Source of the DNA: Stentor coeruleus
Taxonomy: Eukaryota > Ciliophora > Heterotrichea > Heterotrichida > Stentoridae
Assembly: GCA_001970955.1 (NCBI GenBank)
Contig: MPUH01001179.1
Coordinates: 1-21,997 of the forward strand
Reading direction: 5' to 3'
Length of the DNA stretch: 21,997 nt
Shown piece after piece: positions 8,330-16,621 of the stretch (position 1 is its first letter; each line of letters opens with the position of its first letter). A model generated the notes under the pieces. It did no database searches. It saw only the letters and a program-made list of their open reading frames with translations, and had not been told where the DNA came from. The position numbers and the translations under genes are program-made.

Positions 8330-9928
8330 TTATTCTGATAAAAGACTAAGTGCTTCAGGGTTATTAATCCAAGCTTTTCTCAGTACCTCAACAGCTTCCT
8401 TTACTTTCTGAATAACTTCAATTGGGTTTTTAAGCAATCTTACCAAAGCATCAATATCAATTTCTAATAACATCCCTGTGATTTTTCCTGCAATTTTTTT
8501 ATTAGAGTTTTCTAATACAAGAGGATAAAGATTTTCTCCTAATATTCTTTTTTGGACTTCAGGTTTAGACTCATAAAACCCTTGAGTTTCAAAAGGTAGC
8601 TTAGCAGGTTCAGCTGGTTTTAAAGGTACTAAATTCATAGGTTCACCTCTAAATTTTCCTCTTCCTAAAGTTCCTCTAGCCATCATTTGTGGGTAAATCA
8701 TCCCATACTGCATCATTTGCGAGTGCATTTTCTTCATCTTTAGGATATTTAAATCCTTTATCAATTCTTCTTTAGGTTTCCACAAATGCACAAACAACGT
8801 TTTTTCTTCAATTTTTTTATTCTTCAACCCGTTAATAGCTAAATTTGCACTTTCTGGGGTTGCAAAACACACAAACCCAGAGCCTCTTGACAATAACTCT
8901 TGTTTTGCCACATTATTATGATAAACAATATTTTCTGTTTTCAATATTTTCACACTTGTTATATTCCCATAATCCTGGCATATTTCTTTAAGTTGATTTT
9001 CAATTTATGTTAAAGGTAGTCCTTTAATAAAAAGATTAGTTCTTTTCCATTCTTCAACTTTTTTCCTATAAAGCTGAAGAAGTTTTGCTTTACGTGTGGC
9101 TCTGCTTTGATGGCTAGCTATATACCAAAAAATTGTTAGTTCTGTTTTATTGTTTAGTAAACTTATAACTTTTTGAGAATCTTCAGAGTTTTTATAACAA
9201 ACATAAGCGAAATATCGATCATTTCCTCTGAAATCTTTAGCATGCATAACAGCATGAGATGTTATTTCACCATATTGTGCAAAAATAACCACTTCTTCTT
9301 CACTTGTCATATTATCCCCAAATCCTCTAATATAAAGATTATTTTTCCATTGTAAATTTTCTCTTTGTCCCGCAGGGACAAACTTTTGCACTATAGCTTT
9401 GGTTCCTAAAACATCTATTTTCCCTAAAGTTATAACATGTTGTGCATGTTCTTTTTTTTTGATACTTACATAACCATATCGATTTGATTTTAATTCTTTA
9501 TCATTTGTTGAAGATTTCAATTCATCATGATTACGAGAACTATATGAAACTTTTGATGATAATATTGGGCCGAATTTACTGAAAATTTCATCAAGATCTT
9601 TAGCTGTTGCATGTTCAGGAAGGTCACTGATAAAAAGATTAGCTTCTGGGTCTCTTTCTCGGCTATATTTTGCTACTCTTAAATAGCTACCTTTGAGTAA
9701 AGTGCCATTTAAAGATTTACGGCCTTCAGAGGCTTGTTGAGGTTGAGCAAATGTTATAAATGCAATACCGAGAGACTCTTTGGTTTGAAAATGCCTGAGA
9801 ATTCTTATATAAATAACTTCTCCATGTCTTGATGCTAATGAATATAAGTCAGCTTCTACGACTGATGGGGAGAGATCGCCGATAAAAATTTGTGTGTCAG
9901 GGTTTGAGGGTTTTCCTTGGAAGTTCAT
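8330..9928 (-). CDS. PABPC: Cytoplasmic poly(A)-binding protein with an in-frame TAA in RRM4
   Basis: The reading frame is 532 codons long, with one TAA (9005-9007, codon 308), and has the full PABP layout. RRM1 starts at T-Q-I-F-I-G-D-L, RRM2 at A-N-L-F-I-S-D-L, RRM3 at N-N-L-Y-I-R-G-F and RRM4 at T-N-L-F-I-K-G-L (about 296). A Met-rich linker follows, then a C-terminal MLLE domain with K-I-T-G-M-L-L-E at about 482-489. PABP coats mRNA poly(A) tails and binds eIF4G and PAM2 peptides. The frame on both sides of the TAA is identical and the homology continues directly (I-E-N-Q-L-K-E-I-C, then the RNP1-like G-S-G-F-V-C-F). No GT...AG pair is near enough to splice the stop out. The codon may be a CAA misread or mutated to TAA, a readthrough site, or a damaged allele. 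Truncation would remove RRM4 and MLLE. Confidence 0.9.
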
Positions 9929-10420
9929 CTCGGTTTATTAATATTATGGCCATTAATTCAAAGGTTTTAGATGTTTTGGTTTTTCTTTGAGAGGATAGTT
10001 TGGATTATAAGGTGAAATTTTGGTGTTTTGAAGAATTGGAGGATAAGAGGAAGAAATGTTGTTGAGAGGAATTTTAGATGGGGTAAATTGACTTTTTTTT
10101 TGTTTGGAAAGTAGGATTTTATTTTGGATGATGATCGGAAGATTTTTTAATCAGATGGATTTGAAGGCTATGGATGAAAAGATAAAGTTATTGTATTAAG
10201 TTTATAAAGGGTAAATGAAAAGTGAAAAATTTTGAGATGATGATAGTGATTGGGTATAGGGTTGAAGGTTTTAGAAGGATGTATTTTTAGGTTTTAGTCT
10301 GAGGTGATTTAATTGGAAATTGAGGTTTTTTTATTGGTTTTTATTGTAATATAGCAATTTATGTTGATATCATTCGTTAATTAATAATAGCAATGTTGAA
10401 TAAACTCTCCAGAAAATTAT
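9929..10420. promoter_or_regulatory. Divergent promoter spacer between PABP and the decarboxylase
   Basis: No gene is seen. From 9960 to about 10330 the plus strand is strongly G/T-rich and C-poor (A/C-rich on the PABP strand), so most of the spacer has the look of the PABP 5' flank. Only about the last 100 bases have neutral AT composition, suggesting a very short promoter for the downstream decarboxylase. No clear motif. Confidence 0.45.
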
Positions 10421-10490
10421 TCAACATGCCTCAAAAAGAAATTCAAGAAAATCTTTCAACATGCCTCCAAAAGAAATTCAAGAAAATCTT
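10421..10490. repeat. 35-bp tandem duplication across the decarboxylase start codon
   Basis: Copies at 10421-10455 and 10456-10490 differ at one base (A/C at unit position 13). Each carries the ATG and the codons that follow it. Because the unit is 35 bp, the upstream ATG (10426) is out of frame with the enzyme and opens a short overlapping reading frame; the second ATG (10461) is the in-frame start. Confidence 0.93.
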
Positions 10491-11837
10491 AACAACACAA
10501 AAGAGTTGCTTGATTCCATTTCAAAATACTTCCAGTCTTTATCATCTATCAATGTAAAACCAATAAATACTCCAACACCACTTTCAAAAGATCTTCCAAC
10601 AACTCCAATACCTTTTAATCAAATCCTAAAAACAATCGAGACTTCTATTTACCCAAACAATCTTCATTGGCTTCATCCAATGTTTTTTGGATTTTTTCCA
10701 TGTTCATCATCATGGCCATCAATTCAAGGAACCCTAGTTTCAAAAGCTTTAAATTGTTTATCTTTTTCAACAATTTCATCACCAATAGGAACTGAAATAG
10801 AAAAAATAGTGTCAAATTGGCTTGGACAAATGCTTAATTTGCCAAATCAATTTATTTATGATAAAGGTAAAGGAGGTGGTCTTACATATGGAAGTGCATC
10901 AGAAGCTGTACTTACAGCTATGGCTTGTGCGAGGATTAAAAAAAATACTGATAATCCTGTTGCTTATACTTCAAGTCAAAGTCATTTTTCAGTTGTAAAA
11001 GCTGCTAAGGTTCTTGGGATACCTATAAGGTTGATTCCAGGAGAAAGAGATGAATATGGAAATTATCCTTTAAACCCAAAAAAACTAATGGAACAAATTG
11101 AAAATGATAAAGCGAATAAATTTGTACCTGTTTTTATATGTGGAACTGTTGGGACTACAAATGTTGGAGCTATTGACGACCTTGTGGAAATTGGGAAAAT
11201 AGCAGAAAAGGAAGATTGTTGGTTTCATGTTGATGCAGCTTATGCAGGATCTTTTGCTATACTTCCTGAATATAAACATATACTAAATGGTATTGAATTA
11301 GCCACAACTTTAAACATAAACAGTTCTAAAATGCTTCTTTGTGGCTTTGATTGTGCAAATATGTGGGTAAAAGATTCAAAACTGTTAACGGATTACTTAA
11401 CACAAAATCCTGATTATATGAAAAAAAGCAATGCAACTGATTATAAAGATTGGCAAATTCCTTTAGGTAGAAATGTTAAAGGATTACCTTTATGGATGGT
11501 TATTCAACAATTTGGTGTTGAAGGACTTCAAAAACATTTAAGAAATCATATAGAAGCTGGTAAATTGATGGAAAAACTTGTTAATGAAGATGAAAGACTT
11601 GAGGTTATTTCTAGAAGATCTTTTGGGCTTGTAGGCTTTAGAGTCAAAGGGGAAAATGAATTTACAGATGAGATTATTAAGAGCCTTGCTGAAAATGATG
11701 AAATATTTTTGTTAGGAAGCAAAAATGATGGGAAAAGTTTTTTAAGGTTTTCACCTGCTAATTGTCCTCCTGATTTTTCTAATGTTAGAAGGACATTTGA
11801 ACTAGTGAAACAATGTTTAGATGGACTATCTAATTAG
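10461..11837 (+). CDS. PLP-dependent aromatic-L-amino-acid decarboxylase-like enzyme (group II)
   Basis: The 458-residue protein aligns over its length with animal DDC/AADC and plant tyrosine/tryptophan decarboxylases (human AADC 480). Landmarks are H-P-M-F-F-G-F-F-P (72-80), G-S-A-S-E-A (144-149), His175, which stacks on PLP, and G-T-V-G-T-T (228-233). H-V-D-A-A-Y-A-G (256-263) has Asp258 for the pyridine nitrogen. The PLP lysine is Lys290, and D-Y-K-D-W-Q-I-P-L-G-R is at 327-337. The catalytic-loop tyrosine aligned with human Tyr332 is present (Tyr319), favouring decarboxylation over the aldehyde-synthase variant. The residue before the lysine is Ser (S-S-K) instead of the usual His (P-H-K). 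Likely reaction: Tyr, Dopa, Trp or 5-HTP to the amine plus CO2, in the cytosol; the substrate cannot be fixed. The stop is TAG. The start lies in the second copy of a tandem duplication. Confidence 0.92.
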   Translation: MPPKEIQENLNNTKELLDSISKYFQSLSSINVKPINTPTPLSKDLPTTPIPFNQILKTIETSIYPNNLHWLHPMFFGFFPCSSSWPSIQGTLVSKALNCLSFSTISSPIGTEIEKIVSNWLGQMLNLPNQFIYDKGKGGGLTYGSASEAVLTAMACARIKKNTDNPVAYTSSQSHFSVVKAAKVLGIPIRLIPGERDEYGNYPLNPKKLMEQIENDKANKFVPVFICGTVGTTNVGAIDDLVEIGKIAEKEDCWFHVDAAYAGSFAILPEYKHILNGIELATTLNINSSKMLLCGFDCANMWVKDSKLLTDYLTQNPDYMKKSNATDYKDWQIPLGRNVKGLPLWMVIQQFGVEGLQKHLRNHIEAGKLMEKLVNEDERLEVISRRSFGLVGFRVKGENEFTDEIIKSLAENDEIFLLGSKNDGKSFLRFSPANCPPDFSNVRRTFELVKQCLDGLSN

Positions 11838-12193
11838 ATTAAATATTATTAGTTTTTATTATCAGTAATCAATTAACATTATCTTAAACATAACTTTACA
11901 CTCTAAAAAAAATCAATTTTATACTAAAAAAAGCATCTCTTATCATAATTTTTTACATAAAAATTATCTTTTTCATAAACTTCTTATCTTAAAAATTCCA
12001 TATTTTCAAAAAACTTTACCTTCAAATACCTAAAATCCACACATCCAACCCCAAAAAAAAAAAATCATCATTTAACTATAAAAAATCTTTATAAAATTCA
12101 TAACAAAACCTAATCATTTCCACAAAAAAAAAGCCAAATTTCCCTCTCAATCCTTATGAAAGTCAAAAATTTTCATTTTCAATTTTTATATAT
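11838..12193. other. Spacer between decarboxylase and LRR gene
   Basis: These 356 bases contain no gene. After about 30 bases they become A/C/T-rich with hardly any G, with several A runs, matching other 5' flanks in the window. The run ttttatatat directly precedes the ATG of the next gene; a similar short tatat precedes the THOC1 and DHHC starts. Confidence 0.45.
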
Positions 12194-13459
12194 ATGGAAA
12201 TGCAGTCTATGCAAGAAAAGCTTAAAAAAATCCAAAACGAAGAAGAAGAAAAAAGCATAACTTTTATCAGAAGCCAATTTGGAAAACATTCAAAAATCCT
12301 CGACATTTCTAATAAATACTTAGTAAAAGAAGCATTTGAATATTTCGTAGTTTGTTTGACAAGCCATTTCAAGAACTACAACACATATCGATCTTTAGTT
12401 CTTGAAAACTGTTTATTAACAAATGTTGTTATAAGTAAACTGTTTACATCATTAACTAAACTGAAAATAAGACATTTTATAACTTCATTTGATGTTGCTA
12501 ATAACCAAGTCGAGATTTCGGAAAAAATTGCTAAGAAATTGGTTAAGTTTTTAGAAAAAAGCGTCAAAAGTAAACCTATTAAGTTGAATTTACAAGGAAA
12601 TATTGTCAGTTCACCTGTAGCAGTTAATGCTATTTTGAGTATAACAAGAGATTTTAAAGAATTAAGTCTTTATGATACCCGCCTTTCAGCTGAAGCGCTT
12701 CTAGCTTTATCAGAGTTTATAGCTAAAAACAAAAGCATATTGAAACTTGATTTATCTTACAACCCAACAGCATTTACTAATGCTGATATCGTTCAAACTT
12801 TTGGTATAAGCGTTGGAATCAACAACAAAATCGAAAGTTTAAACCTATCAGGCAACTCAACAATACACAAAGATGTTATTTTTATAAAATTCCTCTCAGG
12901 CATTTCAACAAATACATCTTTAATCGAACTTAATTTAGGTAACTTAGGTCTTCGAGATCGTGCAGTCGAAATCATATGCAAAGTTTTATTTCCAGTCATG
13001 CCTTTAATGGAACTTGACCTACAAAGTAATTGTATTTCATGTAAAGCTTTTGACCTTCTTTTATCTAATTTACCAGATTTTATAACCTCTCTTGATGTTT
13101 CTTATAATGATTTTCGATCAAATTCAATATTAGAATCTTTAGGTAAACATTTTAAAACAAACAGAACTTTAAGAAAACTAAACATTTCTTATTCTATTGA
13201 GCTTATGAGTCTTGATGTTAATGCTTTAGATAATTTTTGTAGAGGAATCACAGAAAATATATCATTAAGTGAACTTTGGTGTGAAGGGATAAAAATTGGA
13301 GAAGATCCTGATGAGTTTTGTTCAAAAGTTGGAGAAGCTATTTCGAATAGAAAATACTCATTAACTTTTAAAATCAGTGCTGTGAATTGTTTTTCTGGGT
13401 CACAAGATAATAGTTGTATATCAAAAAATTCTTCAAAACAACCTTTTAAGTTTGCATAG
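12194..13459 (+). CDS. RNI-type leucine-rich-repeat protein
   Basis: The 421-residue protein has a charged helical N terminus (about 1-25) followed by leucine-rich repeats of the ribonuclease-inhibitor/RanGAP type, about 28 residues each. Clear repeat cores include L-K-L-D-L-S-Y-N-P, I-E-S-L-N-L-S-G-N, L-I-E-L-N-L-G-N, L-M-E-L-D-L-Q-S-N, I-T-S-L-D-V-S-Y-N and L-R-K-L-N-I-S-Y. The last ~35 residues are Ser/Lys/Asn-rich and carry no repeat. There is no signal peptide, membrane segment, F-box or catalytic domain. Such proteins are protein-protein interaction scaffolds; RanGAP-like, NLR-like or ciliary roles all exist in this fold and nothing here decides between them. The catalytic Arg region of RanGAP was not recognised. 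The stop is TAG. Confidence 0.85.
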   Translation: MEMQSMQEKLKKIQNEEEEKSITFIRSQFGKHSKILDISNKYLVKEAFEYFVVCLTSHFKNYNTYRSLVLENCLLTNVVISKLFTSLTKLKIRHFITSFDVANNQVEISEKIAKKLVKFLEKSVKSKPIKLNLQGNIVSSPVAVNAILSITRDFKELSLYDTRLSAEALLALSEFIAKNKSILKLDLSYNPTAFTNADIVQTFGISVGINNKIESLNLSGNSTIHKDVIFIKFLSGISTNTSLIELNLGNLGLRDRAVEIICKVLFPVMPLMELDLQSNCISCKAFDLLLSNLPDFITSLDVSYNDFRSNSILESLGKHFKTNRTLRKLNISYSIELMSLDVNALDNFCRGITENISLSELWCEGIKIGEDPDEFCSKVGEAISNRKYSLTFKISAVNCFSGSQDNSCISKNSSKQPFKFA

Positions 13460-13529
13460 ATAAGTAGAATAATATTTTTTTTAAAGAGATATTTTTATGA
13501 TATAATCAAGTTTTTATTGGTTTTTTTTT

Positions 13530-13732
13530 AAAGATTTATGGTATTAGGATTTTTTAACTCATATATTTTTTTTTAATTGATATAAATACTGAGTATAGAC
13601 TGGATGTGAAAGTTTATAATTTTTTATGTTNAAAGATTTATGGTATTAGGATTTTTTAACTCATATATTTTTTTTAATTGATATAAATACTGAGTATAGG
13701 CTGGAATGTGAAAGTTTATAATTTTTTATGTT
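13530..13732. repeat. ~101-bp near-duplication around N at 13631
   Basis: Bases 13530-13630 and 13632-13732 match except for a T9 versus T8 run, an A/G difference and a one-base A indel. An N lies between. This looks like two contig ends, perhaps from different alleles or copies, placed side by side. Confidence 0.85.
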
Positions 13733-13921
13733 GTGATAATGGATGAATGATTTTGTACTATTGAAATATTTTGTGAATAAGATTAGATAATAAGAATACA
13801 AATTTAAGATTATGGTTAGGTTANTGTGATAATGGATGAATGATTTTGTTTTGTGGGATTGAAATATTTTGTGAATAAGATTAGATAATAAGAATACAAA
13901 TTTAAGATTATGGTTAGGTTA
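13732..13921. repeat. ~92-97-bp near-duplication around N at 13824
   Basis: Bases 13732-13823 and 13825-13921 match except for a short internal block (gtactattg versus gttttgtgggattg). An N separates them. It directly abuts the preceding duplication, so a small contig of about 190 bp seems to have been placed between two larger ones without merging at either end. Confidence 0.85.
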
Positions 13922-14251
13922 TAGACAAATTGATTTTTTGATATATTATTTAAGAAAAAATACCCCATATTATTATAAAAATATATACTAAACTTATTCA
14001 AAATCTAAATCAAACTTCATTTTCTTATAAAATAATAAATCTTTATATACATATTTATCCTATATCATCACATCAATCTCTAAATAAATCACTAAAAACC
14101 TAAACCAACTCACAACCCCTCATCATCTTCAACCATAAACCCCATAGTTTTCATCATAAAATCCTGAACTTTTACACAATCATACCACAATTCTAAACTA
14201 ATACAAAAATCATGTTAAATATTCCATTGAACCCTAATTAAATCTAATATA

Positions 14252-16516
14252 ATGGAAGAAAAATTGCTTGGAACATCAGAAAACAAGTCGACTTACAGCG
14301 AAAAAATGAGAAAATCCTCATCCGAAGGTTATGTTTTAGTATTCATAAATCCTCAATATACAGGTAAAGAATTATCAAAGCTCTTAAACGAAGAAATCCC
14401 TCCAGAAAAAATCAGACATACATTTACTAAACTTTTTCACAACACCGTTAGGAATACTGAATTAGTTATCAAAGCAACAGATACTTTACCAACAGCTGAA
14501 GAGCTTAAAGCAAACCCAGAAAGCAAATTTTTGTTTAAAGATTTGGCGACAAAAGCTATTGGAACAGTGTTAGAAATACTTCAAAATAGTCTTGGATTAG
14601 AGATCAGAGCTCATGTTTCTGCTGATAAAGATCAGATATTTATAAAGGTAAAAGCAACAGAAGATGGACTTAAAGTGCAAGCTGATATTATTGATTATAA
14701 ACTACAATTTACTTCAGATGCTGCTGGAATTGGTTATCGTACTGGATTAGAAGATTTCAAAGAAGTACTTCCATATGCGCCTTTTGAGAAAAATTCAGGT
14801 AAAACACCAGCACCAGGGTATCATAGGACTGTGAGTAACTCAGAAAATCTTTATCAGAAATTTAACTCGCAAGGAGCTCCTGATGAAAATGGAGAAACAC
14901 TTTTTAGACCTGTTGACAAAATCAGACTGACTAGAAGTATGATTTTAAGTGCTGTGAATTTAACTAGGCTCACTAAGAAAAAAATTTTGTGTTCAGAATT
15001 TGCTTTACCTAATGAATATGACTTGTTCCAGTTGCAGCAATCTTGGGCTAATTTTAAACTTTTCTATAGATTTCAACCACTTCATTTGGTTAGAAATTAT
15101 TTTGGAGAAGAGATTACTTTATACTTTTCCTGGCTTGAGTTTTATCTTAAGTGGCTTTTTACCCCAGCAATTATTGGAACTATTTTAGCAACAGTTTATT
15201 ATATTTTTAGAGAAACTAATTTTGAAAAAACGTATTCTGGGATTTGTCTTATAGTGTTTTCTTTTTTGATTTCTTTAAGTAGTAGTTTTATTGATCAATT
15301 GTGGATTAGAACTGAAAATACTTTGGCTTGGAAATGGGGTGTGACTGATTATGAAAGAAGTGAAGAACAAAGAGCTTCGTATAGAGGTAAGTCAGTTAAA
15401 GATGAAATTTCAGGGAAGATAAAGAAATTTTCTCGTAAAACAAATTTTGAGTTATTTGCAAGAATATTAGGGTATGTTGTTATGATATTATTCATGGCTA
15501 CAGTTGTGTCAATAACCTACGCAATTACTGTTTTCAGAAACACTTCAAACTTTGTATGGCGTGAAGAAGCAGCAGGAGCTATCAACGTAGTCGGTATAAA
15601 AACTTTAAACTTAGTATTATTCATATAGATCTATCCTTATGTAGCAAAAAAAATTACAGATATGGAAAATATCCCTTTACAAACAGATTATAACAATTCT
15701 TTAGTCTTAAAACTGTTTTGGTTTCAATTCGTCAATAGTTATTTTTCTCTTTTTTACCTAGCTTTTTTAAGTTCTTCATCTGAATGTGAAGAAGGATGTA
15801 TGGGAAAATTACAAGAACGAATGGCTTCAATGAGTGTGACAAGTTTGATATTTAATTTAATGGAATTAGGGATTCCATTATTGATAAATAAATATAGAAT
15901 ATATAAAGAACAGAAAAGAGCTGATGAAAATAATAAAAGACTTAAGAGGATTGAAAAAGAAGCTACAAAAATGCCTTATGATTCTCCATATAAAGATTAT
16001 ATGGAAATTATTATTGGTTATGGATATACTGTAATGTTTGGAGTAGCTTTTCCTTATACTCCATTTATGGCTGTTATTGCTGTGCTTTTGGAAATTAGAG
16101 TTGATGCTTGGAAGCTTTGTAATATCACTCGTCGTCCTTTTCCTGCACAAGATAACTCTTTGCATATATGGATCAATATAATTCAAATAACCTCATATTT
16201 TGGAGCTGCATTTAATGTTGGTATAGTAATTTTCACTGCGAATTTGTTTTCATTTGATGACTTGAACAGCAAATGGTTATGTTTTTTAATAATAGAACAT
16301 GCATTATTTGCATTAAAATATATTATTACAACTTTGATTCCAGATGTTCCAAAGAAAGTTGCAAATGGGGTTGAATGGAGTGAAAGAATAGTAGATGAAA
16401 AATTATATGAAAAATATACTGATATTGATGTGGAATTTCTATCAAAAAACTTGAAGTTTAAAAGGGAAAGTATAAAAAGCATCATAACAATAGAAGATTT
16501 ATTAGGAACTAAGTAG
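14252..16516 (+). CDS. Anoctamin / TMEM16 family membrane protein (one 15-nt intron)
   Basis: Exons 14252-15613 and 15629-16516 join in phase 0 to give about 749 residues, the size of compact TMEM16 proteins. Without splicing, a TAG at 15626 would stop the frame in the middle of the conserved anoctamin core. Splicing gives L-N-L-I-Y-P-Y-V-A-K-K-I-T, which fits the family's L-N-x-I-Y block, followed by Q-T-D-Y-N-N-S-L and F-Q-F-V-N-S-Y. The cytosolic N domain (about 1-270) precedes roughly ten membrane helices. Calcium-site positions of mouse ANO1 map to M-E-L-G, D-Y-M-E and L-E-I-R-V-D; acidic residues are kept in most of them, so calcium gating is plausible. TMEM16 proteins are calcium-activated chloride channels or lipid scramblases; sequence alone does not say which. 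The stop is TAG. No partner gene is nearby. Confidence 0.92.
15614..15628 (+). other. 15-nt intron in the anoctamin gene
   Basis: GTATTATTCATATAG: GTA start, TAG end, A at position 10, phase 0. It contains the in-frame TAG that would otherwise split the gene. Its removal restores the conserved L-N-x-I-Y block. Confidence 0.93.
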
Positions 16517-16621
16517 GTTTTAATATAGGATTTTAGATTAGGTAATTTTGTATATAATAATAGATAAATATATAAATTTTTATGTTAAATCATAAAACTA
16601 ACCTAAAATTTCCAATTATAT

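Larger units (their letters stand above)
13460..14251. other. Spacer with two assembly joins
   Basis: No gene is seen. The first ~460 bases are T/G-rich, with two N-flanked near-duplications inside (13530-13732 and 13732-13921). From about 13960 the strand becomes A/C/T-rich and G-poor, the 5' flank of the anoctamin gene. If each pair of copies is one locus, the true spacer is about 600 bp rather than 792. Confidence 0.6.

Noticed and set aside
8330..8953. A separate gene encoding only the last RRM and MLLE domain.
   Set aside because: It is in exactly the same frame as the upstream PABP part, has no ATG near its start, and the homology runs unbroken across the single TAA.
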